Positions 26,740-36,081 of a DNA stretch of 64,000 nt are shown here, piece by piece. The notes under the pieces are model-generated. The model ran no database searches, was not told where the DNA came from, and worked only from the letters and a program-made list of their open reading frames with translations. Source of the DNA: Xanthomonas sp. DAR 80977 (lineage in GTDB: Bacteria; Pseudomonadota; Gammaproteobacteria; Xanthomonadales; Xanthomonadaceae); NCBI RefSeq assembly GCF_041240605.1, contig NZ_CP162487.1:4223001-4287000 (forward strand), written 5' to 3'. The translations under genes and the position numbers were made by a program. Each line of letters starts with the position of its first letter. Position 1 is the stretch's first letter.

Positions 26740-26741
26740 GT

Positions 26742-26828
26742 GCCGGGATTGGGGATTCGGGATTGGGGATTCGCAAAAGCGGGCAGCGGCTCCTTACGAA
26801 TCCCAAATCCCCAATCCCCAATCCCGGC
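26742..26828. repeat. Inverted repeat built of GGGATTGGGGATTC heptamers
   Basis: The left arm GCCGGGATTGGGGATTCGGG continues to 26774 and its inverted copy occupies 26797-26828, around an AAAAGCGGGCAGCGGCTCC centre. Each arm contains short G-rich tandem heptamers. It lies between the receiver gene and the convergent DUF2007 gene, where it may act as a terminator. A related element lies at 51570-51667. Confidence 0.8.
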
Positions 26829-26833
26829 CCCAA

Positions 26834-27061
26834 TTACATCGCCCGCGTCACGTGCCCGCCCAGGCCCAGCGCCATCAGCACTTCCTGCGCCTTCTCCAGC
26901 AGTTCGTCGGCCACGCACACCTGCACCACCCCGAACGGCAGTTCGCCGGCGCCGCCGAGCAGCGCCTCGCCGAATACGAACGCGGTGATGCCGGCATCCT
27001 CCAGCGCGTGCTTGGCCAGGTGCGCGTCGATCAGGTGCTGGGCGCGGTAGGCGATCTGCAT
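26834..27061 (-). CDS. DUF2007 small protein (putative signal-transducing family)
   Basis: 75 aa, probably cytoplasmic. Family features: AYRAQHLIDAHLAKHALEDAGI at the N-terminus, FVFGEALLGGAGELPFG in the middle and VQVCVADELLEKAQEVL toward the end. The fold resembles PII-like alpha/beta proteins, but its function is unknown. It follows the GST gene by 9 bp on the same strand, so the two are probably co-transcribed. Confidence 0.8.
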   Translation of the reverse strand: MQIAYRAQHLIDAHLAKHALEDAGITAFVFGEALLGGAGELPFGVVQVCVADELLEKAQEVLMALGLGGHVTRAM

Positions 27062-27070
27062 GGCCCGCCC

Positions 27071-27727
27071 TCAGCCGCGCGCCGCGACTTCGGCAAGCGC
27101 GACTTCGGCGGCGGCGCCGGCGCGCCATTCGCGCATCGCCGGCAAGGCCTCCAGCGCGGCCATGTAGTCCGCCGCGTGCGCCGGCACCTGCACCCCGTAG
27201 CCGGCGAAGCGCACCGCCACCGGCGCGAACGTGGCATCGACGATGCCGAAGCCGCCGCACAGGAACGCGCCGCCGGCGCCGTGGGTCTCGCGCAGCGTCG
27301 CCCACAGCTGCACGATGCGCGCGATGTCGGCCCACGCCTCGGCATCCCAATGCGCGCCGTCGGGCCGGCGACAGGCCTGCATCGGCAGCTGCCGGCGCAA
27401 GGCGGCGAACCCGGCGTGCATCTCGCAGGCCGCCGCCCGCGCCTGCGCGCGCACCGCCGGCGCGGCCGGCCAGCCGCGGCCGTCCAGCCAGCGCTCGTTG
27501 GCATAGTCGCAGATCGCCAGCGAATCCCAGACCTGCAGCGCGCCGTCCCACAGCACCGGCACCCGCCCGGTCGGCGAATAGGCGCCGATGCGCGCGGCGA
27601 ACTCGGGCGTGTCCAGCGGCAGCGGCACCTCCTCGAACGGCACCTCGAAGTGGCGCAGCAGCAGCCACGGCCGCAGCGACCACGAGGACAGGTTCTTGTC
27701 GCCGATGACCAGGCGGGGAAGCGGCAT
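27071..27727 (-). CDS. Glutathione S-transferase family protein
   Basis: 218 aa. The N-terminal thioredoxin fold starts LVIGDKNLSSWSLRPWLLLR, where the SSWS motif is the one seen in this GST subgroup. TGRVPVLWDGALQVWDSLAI holds the cis-Pro and glutathione-contacting Ser. The C-terminal helical domain covers 90-210. The substrate is unknown. It is divergent from glnS with about 100 bp between and overlaps nothing. Confidence 0.88.
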   Translation of the reverse strand: MPLPRLVIGDKNLSSWSLRPWLLLRHFEVPFEEVPLPLDTPEFAARIGAYSPTGRVPVLWDGALQVWDSLAICDYANERWLDGRGWPAAPAVRAQARAAACEMHAGFAALRRQLPMQACRRPDGAHWDAEAWADIARIVQLWATLRETHGAGGAFLCGGFGIVDATFAPVAVRFAGYGVQVPAHAADYMAALEALPAMREWRAGAAAEVALAEVAARG

Positions 27728-27829
27728 GACGGAATCTCGCGCATGGACGGACCGCCCCGAAGCGTACGCGCCGGGGCGGTTGGCGGCCAGCTCGGCTAAA
27801 CTTGCGCTTTACTTTCTGCTGAAGCGCGC

Positions 27830-29581
<1,752 letters not shown>

Positions 29582-29716
29582 CGCCTTGCGGTCCGTCGCG
29601 GCCGCGGGCGGCATCGCCGACCAACGCATCTCCATGGCGGACGCTGCCCGGCGCCTGGGCATGGCGTCCGGAGCAGAAACGCCGACACGCGATGCGATGA
29701 AAAACGGTCGATTCCT

Positions 29717-29788
29717 CTGCAGGAGCGGCTTCAGCCGCGACCGGGGCCTTGCGGGCAAGGCCCCGGTCGCGGCTGAAGCCGCTCCGAC
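29717..29788. repeat. REP-like palindrome pair
   Basis: CTGCAGGAGCGGCTTCAGCC and its inverse around a GGGGCCTTGCGGGCAAGGCC centre, in the 300-bp gap after glnS. The rest of the gap holds a short GC-rich tail with no gene recognised. Confidence 0.85.
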
Positions 29789-29882
29789 GACGACAGCGCG
29801 CGATCGGATCTTGGCGAAAATCCCGAATCCCGATTCGCAACACCGCTTCCCCTCGCCGCCGCCAGCGCGTTAGCGTAGCGGC

Positions 29883-30629
29883 ATGTCGCCCGCCCCCACC
29901 CTGAGCCTTCGCAGCTACGGCCGCGACAGCACCTCCCATCAGCATGGCCACGTGCAGCTCGTGCTGCCGCTGCACGGCACGCTGGAACTCGAAGTGGACG
30001 GCCGCGGCGGCTATCTGGACCGATTCCGCGCCGCCGTGGTCGCACCGCATGCCCGGCATGCGCAGTCCGCGCTGGACGCCAATCGCTTCCTGATCGTCGA
30101 TTGCGCCGCGGAGGCCTTCGGCGACGACGCGCTGGCGCGCCTGCAGCGACGGCCGTTCCTGGACCTGCCCCCGCCCTTGCAGGACCTGCTCGCCGCCCAG
30201 GCGCCACACCCCGAGCTCGACGTGGCCCACGCCCGGGCTGGCGCCAGCGTGCTGGCCTGGCTGCAGGCGGACACGGCGCCACGCGGCTGGAACCGGCTGC
30301 AGACGCTGTGCCGGCGCATCGAAGCCGCACCCGGCCAGCACTGGCCGGTGCAACGCATGGCGGAGACGGCGCACCTGAGCGTGAGCCGCCTGCATGCCCT
30401 GTTCCGCGAGGCGCTGGGGCGCACGCCGCAGGACTGGCTGTCGGCCCGGCGGCTGGACTGGGTGCGCCGGCAACTGGCGCACGGCGCGCAACCGATCGCG
30501 CAACTGGCGCTGGACAGCGGCTATGCCGACCAGAGCGCGCTGACCCGCGCGCTGCGCCGCGCGACCGGGCACACGCCCGCCGCCTATCGCCAGCGCCATC
30601 GCAGCCCGGCCGTGCCGCCGGAACAGTAG
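29883..30629 (+). CDS. AraC-family transcriptional regulator
   Basis: 248 aa. An N-terminal cupin-like sensor (QHGHVQLVLPLHGTLELEVD, AAVVAPHARHA) precedes two C-terminal HTH motifs at 150-240. The last has the AraC signature LALDSGYADQSALTRALRRA followed by TGHTPAAYRQRH. The ligand is unknown. It sits 70 bp upstream of an EamA-type exporter on the same strand, a common pairing in which the regulator controls the exporter; this is inferred. Confidence 0.88.
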   Translation: MSPAPTLSLRSYGRDSTSHQHGHVQLVLPLHGTLELEVDGRGGYLDRFRAAVVAPHARHAQSALDANRFLIVDCAAEAFGDDALARLQRRPFLDLPPPLQDLLAAQAPHPELDVAHARAGASVLAWLQADTAPRGWNRLQTLCRRIEAAPGQHWPVQRMAETAHLSVSRLHALFREALGRTPQDWLSARRLDWVRRQLAHGAQPIAQLALDSGYADQSALTRALRRATGHTPAAYRQRHRSPAVPPEQ

Positions 30630-30699
30630 CCTGGGACAAGCCGCGGCGGCGCGCGCAGGCCATGCTGGCGCGGTACGAACCGGATGGGAACGAGACGGC

Positions 30700-31650
30700 A
30701 TGCGCAAGCGTTTGTGGGCAGGAGTGGGCAGCGGCATGGCCGCGGGCGCGTTGTGGGGACTGGTGTTCCTGGCGCCGCAACTGCTCGCCGGGTTCTCGCC
30801 GCTGCAGCTGTCGGTGTCGCGCTACCTGGCCTACGGCACGGTCGCCGCGCTGGTGCTCGCGCCACGCTGGCGCCGCGCCACCGGCGCGCTCGGCGCCGCG
30901 GAATGGTGGGCGCTGCTGCGGCTGAGCCTGCTCGGCAACATCGTCTACTACGTGCTGCTGGGCAGCGCGGTGCAATGGGCCGGCGGCGCGGCCACCGCGC
31001 TGATCATCGGCCTGCTACCGGTGGTGGTGACGGTGCTCGGTTCGCGCGCGGCCGGGGCGATGCGGCTGCGCCGGCTGGCCGCGCCGTGCGCGCTGTGCGT
31101 GGTCGGGGTGCTGCTGGTGGCGGCGCAGACCCTGGTCGATGCGCCGCATGCGCAGACCAGCGTGGGCACGCGAGCGGCGGGGCTGGCCTGCGCGGTCGGC
31201 GCGCTGGCGTGCTGGGCGGCGTATTCGATCAGGAACGCGCACTGGCTCACGCAGCGGCCCGACATCTCCGGGCGCGACTGGTCGCTGCTCACCGGCGTGG
31301 TCACCGGCGCCTTGGCCCTGGCGCTGGCGATCCCGGCCTTCGCGTTCGGGCACGGGCACGCGGCGACGGATTGGGCGCGGTTCTGGGGCATCGCGATCGT
31401 GCTGGCGGTGTTCGCCTCGGTGATCGGCAACGCCTGCTGGAACCGCGCCAGCCGGCTGCTGCCGCTGACCCTGGTCGGGCAGATGATCGTGTTCGAAACC
31501 GTGTTCGCACTGCTCTACGGCTTCCTGTGGGAAGCGCGCTGGCCCACGTCGCTGGAAGCGCTGGCGATCGCCTGCCTGCTCGCCGGCGTGCTGTGGTGCG
31601 CCTGGTTGCATGCGCCACCGGAAGCGCAGGCCAGCCGCAACCTGGGTTAA
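30700..31650 (+). CDS. EamA/DMT-family inner-membrane transporter
   Basis: 316 aa with about ten predicted membrane helices in two EamA repeats (1-145 and 165-300). AALWGLVFLAPQLL-like start, GSAVQWAGGAATALIIGLLP in the first repeat and NRASRLLPLTLVGQMIVFET in the second are typical. Members export amino acids or small metabolites. Specificity is unknown. It probably depends on the AraC regulator just upstream. Confidence 0.87.
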   Translation: MRKRLWAGVGSGMAAGALWGLVFLAPQLLAGFSPLQLSVSRYLAYGTVAALVLAPRWRRATGALGAAEWWALLRLSLLGNIVYYVLLGSAVQWAGGAATALIIGLLPVVVTVLGSRAAGAMRLRRLAAPCALCVVGVLLVAAQTLVDAPHAQTSVGTRAAGLACAVGALACWAAYSIRNAHWLTQRPDISGRDWSLLTGVVTGALALALAIPAFAFGHGHAATDWARFWGIAIVLAVFASVIGNACWNRASRLLPLTLVGQMIVFETVFALLYGFLWEARWPTSLEALAIACLLAGVLWCAWLHAPPEAQASRNLG

Positions 31651-31701
31651 GCCACGGCACCTAGACTGGGACCGCGATCCACTCGTCCCAGGAACCTCGT
31701 C

Positions 31702-32097
31702 ATGTCCGTTGCGTTCCGTCCCTGCTGTAGCAGCCTCGCGCTGGTCGCGCTCCTGGCCGGTTGCGACATGGCGCCGTCTTCCGCGCCGTCCCAGCCCGCC
31801 GCGGCGGCGCCTGCGCCGGCAGTTGCACCGGCGGCGGCGACGGTCCAAGGCAAGTGCGACACCGTGCCCGACCACGCCTACGACCTGCCCGCCGCGCGCT
31901 TCGACGAAACCGCACAGCAGCTGGCCCACGCCACCGGCTGCGGCATCGTCTACGACGACCCGTCGCTGTCGCCGCTGCAGGTCCATGCGGTGAAGGGCCG
32001 GATCAGCATCCGCCAGGCGATCCACCAGGCCATCGACGGCACCGCGATCCAGGTCAAGCAGGAAACCGCCGATACGATCGCCGTCGGCCACCGCTAG
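31702..32097 (+). CDS. Small lipoprotein with STN (secretin/TonB N-terminal) domain
   Basis: 131 aa. Signal peptide with lipobox LLAGC (Cys about residue 21), an Ala/Pro linker, then an STN domain at about 55-130: YDLPAARFDETAQQLAHATG, SLSPLQVHAVKGRISIRQAI and the terminal TIAVGHR. STN domains normally begin TonB-dependent transducers or secretins. Here the domain is alone on a lipid anchor, with no receptor or sigma regulator beside it. Function is unknown. The stop codon sits at the edge of a large palindrome. Confidence 0.78.
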   Translation: MSVAFRPCCSSLALVALLAGCDMAPSSAPSQPAAAAPAPAVAPAAATVQGKCDTVPDHAYDLPAARFDETAQQLAHATGCGIVYDDPSLSPLQVHAVKGRISIRQAIHQAIDGTAIQVKQETADTIAVGHR

Positions 32098-32234
32098 GGC
32101 GTGTCATCGATTCCCGAGCAGATCGCGCCGCCATTGCGCGTGCATGCTGATGGGTCAGCGCGCCGGCGTGGACACACTCCCATCCACGCGCAGCAGCGGC
32201 GCGTGCTGCTCGGGGATTGATTGATGACATGCCC
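32097..32234. repeat. 138-nt full-length palindromic element (MITE-like)
   Basis: The element begins GGGCGTGTCATC and ends with its near-exact inverse GATGACATGCCC. Complementarity continues inward: CCGAGCAG pairs with CTGCTCGG, CGCGCC with GGCGCG, TTGCGCG with CGCGCAG, and GATGGG with CCCATC, leaving a central loop of about 25 nt. The arms are about 55 nt with a few mismatches. It fills the gap between two lipoprotein genes. It resembles a small non-autonomous transposon or structured RNA; no transposase is nearby. Confidence 0.7.
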
Positions 32235-32297
32235 TGGTTGCCGGAACCGCTGCCATGCGCGTTACGATGGCGGCGGTCTCTCGCACGGAAGGTCGCC

Positions 32298-32678
32298 ATG
32301 TCCAGTCGTTTCGCGCTGTTGCTGTGCTGCCTGTGCCTGTTCGTCGGCACCCTCGTGTTCAGCGGATGCGCACGCAGCGAAGGCGCCAGGCCCGCCGCGC
32401 CCGGCCTGCCGGTGAAGGTGGACACCACCTGCCGCAGCGATGCCGATTGCATGGTCAAGGACGTCGGCAACTGTTGCGGCGCGATGCCGGCCTGCGTCAA
32501 CCGCGACAGCCCCACCGACCCGCAGGCGGTGATGGCGCAATGCCAGGCCAGCGGCCGCATGAGCGTGTGCGGCTCGCGCGCGATCGCCGGCTGCCAGTGC
32601 GTGGCCGGGCAATGCAGCGCCAAGGGCGTGCAAGCCGATACACTGCGCGACCCCCAGCCTGCCGAACCCGTCCGCTGA
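32298..32678 (+). CDS. Cysteine-rich small lipoprotein
   Basis: 126 aa. The signal peptide ends with a lipobox (LVFSGC, Cys about residue 24). After a short linker, ten cysteines occur within about 65 residues (TCRSDADCMVKDVGNCCGAM; QCQASGRMSVCGSRAIAGCQ), suggesting a disulfide-stabilised, envelope-exposed module. I do not recognise a named family. Its stop overlaps the start of the deaminase gene (TGATG), so the two may be translationally coupled. Confidence 0.75.
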   Translation: MSSRFALLLCCLCLFVGTLVFSGCARSEGARPAAPGLPVKVDTTCRSDADCMVKDVGNCCGAMPACVNRDSPTDPQAVMAQCQASGRMSVCGSRAIAGCQCVAGQCSAKGVQADTLRDPQPAEPVR

Positions 32679-33238
32679 TGCTCTACGCGCAAGTCCACCT
32701 CACCCTTCCCGCCTGGATCCACGACGCGGTCGATCCGCAGGCGGTCTATCCCGGCGACGCCGACAAGGTGGCGCTGGCGGTGGAACTGTCGCGGCTGAAC
32801 GTGGACGCCGGCAGCGGCGGTCCGTTCGGCGCGGCGGTGTTCGGCCCGGACCACCGCATCATCTCGGTCGGGGTGAACCGGGTGGTGCCGCAGACCACCT
32901 CGCTGGCGCACGCCGAGAACATGGCCTACATGCTCGCGCAGCAGCGCCTGCAGACGCCGCGGCTGAACGCGGCGCTGTCGCCGGTGACCCTGGCGACCTC
33001 GGCGCAGCCGTGCTGCCAGTGCTATGGCGCCACCATCTGGGCCGGCATCGACCGCCTGCTGATCGGCGCCAGCGCCGAGGACGTGATGGCGCTGACCCCG
33101 TTCGACGAAGGCCCGCTGCCGGCGGACTGGATCGGCGAACTCGAGCGCCGCGGCATCGAAGTGGTGCGCGGCCTGCATCGCGACGCTGCCTGCGCGGTGC
33201 TGCGCCGCTACGGCGAGCTCGACAGCCCCCGCTACTGA
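32678..33238 (+). CDS. Nucleoside/guanine deaminase family protein
   Basis: 186 aa zinc-dependent deaminase of the CDA superfamily. The HAE motif with the catalytic Glu is in SLAHAENMAYML near residue 85, and the zinc-binding PCxxC is in SAQPCCQCYGATIW near 110. The GGPFGAAVFGPD stretch resembles guanine deaminase and tRNA adenosine deaminase-like proteins. The bacterial guanine deaminase type is most likely, since the protein is longer than CDA and lacks the TadA C-terminus. Confidence 0.85.
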   Translation: MLYAQVHLTLPAWIHDAVDPQAVYPGDADKVALAVELSRLNVDAGSGGPFGAAVFGPDHRIISVGVNRVVPQTTSLAHAENMAYMLAQQRLQTPRLNAALSPVTLATSAQPCCQCYGATIWAGIDRLLIGASAEDVMALTPFDEGPLPADWIGELERRGIEVVRGLHRDAACAVLRRYGELDSPRY

Positions 33239-33263
33239 CCGCCGCCCGGCGAAGGCTTCATCC

Positions 33264-34313
33264 ATGTCCTCCCTGAACGGCCTGCTGTGCTACTGCCGGC
33301 AAGGCTTCGAGCCCGAACTGGCGGCCGAGCTGAACGACCGCGCCGCGCGCGCCGAACTGCCGGCCTATGCGCGCACCGAGCGCAACAGCGGCTACGCGCT
33401 GCTGCTCTGCGAGACCGCCCTGCCGCCGCGCGCGATGCCGTGGCGCGGGCTGATCTTCGCGCGGCAGAAACTGCGCCTGCTGGCCGAACTGCGCGAGCTG
33501 GATCCCGCCGACCGGATCGGCCCGATGCTGCAGGCGCTGAGCGGGCACAGCCGCTTCGGCGACCTGTGGGTCGAACACCCCGACTCGGACGAAGGCAAGC
33601 AGCTGTCCGGCCTGGCGCGCAGTTTCGGCAACGCGCTGCGCCCGGCGCTGCGCAAGGCCGGCCTGCTCAGCGACAAACCGCAGCCGAAGCTGCCGCGCCT
33701 GCACGTGTGCTTCCTCGCCGGCACCCACGCCTTGCTGGCCGTCGCCGACAGCGACGACAGCGCGCCGTGGCCGCTGGGCATCCCGCGCCTGAAACTGCTG
33801 TCGGAGGCGCCCTCGCGCTCGGCGCTGAAACTGGAAGAAGCGCTGCTGGCGCTGCTGGCGCCGGACGAGCGCGAGGCGCTGCTCAAGCCCGGCATGCGCG
33901 CCGCCGACCTGGGCGCCGCGCCCGGCGGCTGGACCTGGGTATTGACCCGCCAGCACCTGCACGTGACCAGCGTCGACAACGGCCCGCTGCGCCAGCACGT
34001 GCTCGACAGCGGCCTGGTCGATCACCTGCGCGCCGACGGCTTCCACTGGAAGCCGCCGCAGGCATTGGACTGGATGGTCTGCGACATGGTCGAGCAGCCG
34101 CGCCGCGTCGCCGAGCGCATGGGCACCTGGTTCCGCGAAGGCTGGTGCCGGCACGCGATCTTCAACCTCAAGCTGCCGATGAAGAAGCGCTGGGACGAGA
34201 CCCAGCTGTGCCTGGACCTGTTCGCCGAGCGCGCCGAGCGCCCGCTGCAGATCCGCGCCAAGCAGCTGTACCACGACCGCGAAGAGATCACCGTGCTGGC
34301 GATGTCGAGCTGA
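33264..34313 (+). CDS. rlmM: 23S rRNA C2498 2'-O-ribose methyltransferase
   Basis: 349 aa. An N-terminal THUMP-like/ferredoxin-like region (LNGLLCYCRQGFEPELAAEL) precedes a SAM Rossmann domain with GMRAADLGAAPGGWTWVLTR near residue 212 and DWMVCDMVEQP near 270. The end NLKLPMKKRWDE is characteristic of RlmM, with the catalytic lysines of the K-D-K-E type. It modifies 23S rRNA during assembly. It is monocistronic, followed by REP-rich DNA. Confidence 0.94.
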   Translation: MSSLNGLLCYCRQGFEPELAAELNDRAARAELPAYARTERNSGYALLLCETALPPRAMPWRGLIFARQKLRLLAELRELDPADRIGPMLQALSGHSRFGDLWVEHPDSDEGKQLSGLARSFGNALRPALRKAGLLSDKPQPKLPRLHVCFLAGTHALLAVADSDDSAPWPLGIPRLKLLSEAPSRSALKLEEALLALLAPDEREALLKPGMRAADLGAAPGGWTWVLTRQHLHVTSVDNGPLRQHVLDSGLVDHLRADGFHWKPPQALDWMVCDMVEQPRRVAERMGTWFREGWCRHAIFNLKLPMKKRWDETQLCLDLFAERAERPLQIRAKQLYHDREEITVLAMSS

Positions 34314-34408
34314 GGCGCTGCGCCGGTGGCGCGATATGGCTTCGATGCCAAGCGCATACCGAGACTTCCAAGAGCATTCCAACTCGGATGCTTCCAGCTG
34401 GCGCGGTG

Positions 34409-34478
34409 TTGTGGGAGCGACTTCAGTCGCGACGGGCTTTACCGGTAATGCCCGTCGCGACTGAAGTCGCTCCCACAG
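34409..34478. repeat. REP-like palindrome pair
   Basis: TTGTGGGAGCGACTTCAGTCGCG and its inverse around TTTACCGGTAATG, after rlmM. The surrounding 34314-34833 interval holds only REP elements and a gene fragment. Confidence 0.88.
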
Positions 34479-34516
34479 AAAGAGAAACCTGCGCTGGCCT
34501 TGACCATCCCTTGGCC

Positions 34517-34655
34517 CGCAACCACCCGAACCCGCGACAGCACGATCCGCTTGCCGCCCTCGCGCGCCGAATGGTGGATCGCATCGATCACGCGCATGTC
34601 GCGCAGGCCTTCCTCGCCCGGCGCACGCAGCGGCATGCCGCCGAGGACCGCCAGA
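34517..34655 (-). pseudogene. Duplicated 3' fragment of the downstream Gfo/Idh gene
   Basis: About 139 bp nearly identical to 34816-34954, the 3' end of the neighbouring oxidoreductase gene plus its trailer, in the same orientation and offset by 299 bp. It encodes a copy of the last 35-40 residues (PLRAPGEEGLRDMRVIDAIH), but the stop has become a Ser codon (KRIVLSR) and there is no 5' part. It lies between two REP palindromes (34409-34478 and 34681-34750), suggesting a local duplication. Not expected to be functional. Confidence 0.85.
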
Positions 34656-34680
34656 AGGCAGGGGATTCAAACGACGCTCC

Positions 34681-34750
34681 CTGTAGGAGCGGCTTCAGCC
34701 GCGACAGGATCTCGCCGGGAACGCCCGGTCGCGGCTGAAGCCGCTCCTGC
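34681..34750. repeat. REP-like palindrome pair
   Basis: CTGTAGGAGCGGCTTCAGCC and its inverse around ATCTCGCCGGGAACG. It lies between the duplicated gene fragment and the intact oxidoreductase gene. Confidence 0.88.
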
Positions 34751-34833
34751 AAGAAAGCGAAAAAGCGAAACAGCCGCGAGAAAACGCGCAGCCGGGCATC
34801 GCTCGACCGCGAGCCAGCAACCACCCGCACCCG

Positions 34834-35949
34834 CTACAGCACGATGCGCTTGCCGCCCTCGCGCGCCGAACGGTGGATCGCATCGATCACGCGCATGTCG
34901 CGCAGGCCTTCCTCGCCCGGCGCGCGCAGCGGCGTGCCGCCGAGGATCGCCAGTGCGTCCTCGTCCATCTGCAGCGCCTGCTGATGGCGCACCTTGGCAT
35001 CGAACACGCGTCCGTCGCTGGCGCTGCCGCGGATGCCGTCGTAGCTCTGGAACGGCGCCAGCTCGTACCAGCCGCGCTCGCACTCGGCGCGCAGCCGGTT
35101 CATGGTGCGGCCGAAGCTGGTGGCGCAGTCGGCGAGCACCTCGTGCGGGAATTCCAGCTTGAACTGCATGTGCTCGTCGACCTCGTCGAACAGCGCCGGC
35201 CGGTCGGTGCTGCGGGTGGCGCTGACCGCCAGCGGCTCGGCGCCGACCGTGTAGCGCGCCGCGTTGAGCGGATACACGCCCATGTCGTACATCGCGCCGC
35301 CGCCGAACTGCGCGCGCAGCCGCCACGGCCGCTGCGCCGGGTCGGTGTCGCCATAGCCGTTGTAGCCGGCCTCGGCGCGCACGCTGCGCATCGCGCCGAA
35401 CGGGCGCTCGCCGGCCAGCGCGATGATCCGCCGCGTGTTCGGCTCGTGCTGCATGCGATAGCCGATGCTCAGCCGCACCTTGTTGCGCGCGCAGGCGGCG
35501 ATCATCGATTGCGCCTCGTCGGCATGCATCGCCATCGGCTTCTCGCACCACACGTGCTTGCCGGCGGCCGCCGCGCGCAAGGTCAGCGGCGCATGCAGAT
35601 GGGTGGGCGTGACCACGTAGACCACGTCGATGTCCGGGTTGTCGGCGATGCGCTCCAGCTCGTCGTAGCTGTAGACGTTGCGATCGGGAATGCGGTAGCG
35701 CGCCTGCCACTGCGGAATCTTGTGCGGCGAGCCGGTGACGATGCCGGCCAGCCGGCAGTGCCTGGTCAGCGCCAGGCCCGGCGCCAGGCGCGTGCTGGCG
35801 TAATCGCCCAATCCGACCAGCGCCACCCCCAGCGGTTTCTTCGGCTTGCCGCGCGGAGCGGCCAACAGCGGCGATCCCAGCAGGCCGGCGCCCGCCGCGG
35901 ACAGGCCGGCGAGCAGCACACGGCGACGATTCGGCGAGGACAGCGACAT
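34834..35949 (-). CDS. Tat-exported Gfo/Idh/MocA family oxidoreductase (GFOR-like)
   Basis: 371 aa. A twin-arginine signal (NRRRVLLAGLSAAGAGLLG) fits a protein exported folded with bound NADP. A Rossmann domain follows (VALVGLGDYASTRLAPGLAL), then the family EKP motif (GKHVWCEKPMAMHADEA) and the C-terminal substrate domain with GGGAMYDMGVYPLNAARY. This closely follows glucose-fructose oxidoreductase of Zymomonas type. It is divergent from an exported SMP-30-like lactonase with 132 bp between starts, so the two may share substrate and control. Confidence 0.88.
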   Translation of the reverse strand: MSLSSPNRRRVLLAGLSAAGAGLLGSPLLAAPRGKPKKPLGVALVGLGDYASTRLAPGLALTRHCRLAGIVTGSPHKIPQWQARYRIPDRNVYSYDELERIADNPDIDVVYVVTPTHLHAPLTLRAAAAGKHVWCEKPMAMHADEAQSMIAACARNKVRLSIGYRMQHEPNTRRIIALAGERPFGAMRSVRAEAGYNGYGDTDPAQRPWRLRAQFGGGAMYDMGVYPLNAARYTVGAEPLAVSATRSTDRPALFDEVDEHMQFKLEFPHEVLADCATSFGRTMNRLRAECERGWYELAPFQSYDGIRGSASDGRVFDAKVRHQQALQMDEDALAILGGTPLRAPGEEGLRDMRVIDAIHRSAREGGKRIVL

Positions 35950-36081
35950 GCGGATCTCCCTGGCGGCCGGACACGGACCGCCCGAACCTTAACGCATCCA
36001 GCGCCCGGCGTTGTGAGCGCTATCCCGTCGCCACCGGCACGTCTGGCACACTGCCCGGCCCTGCCCGCACCGGATCGCGCC

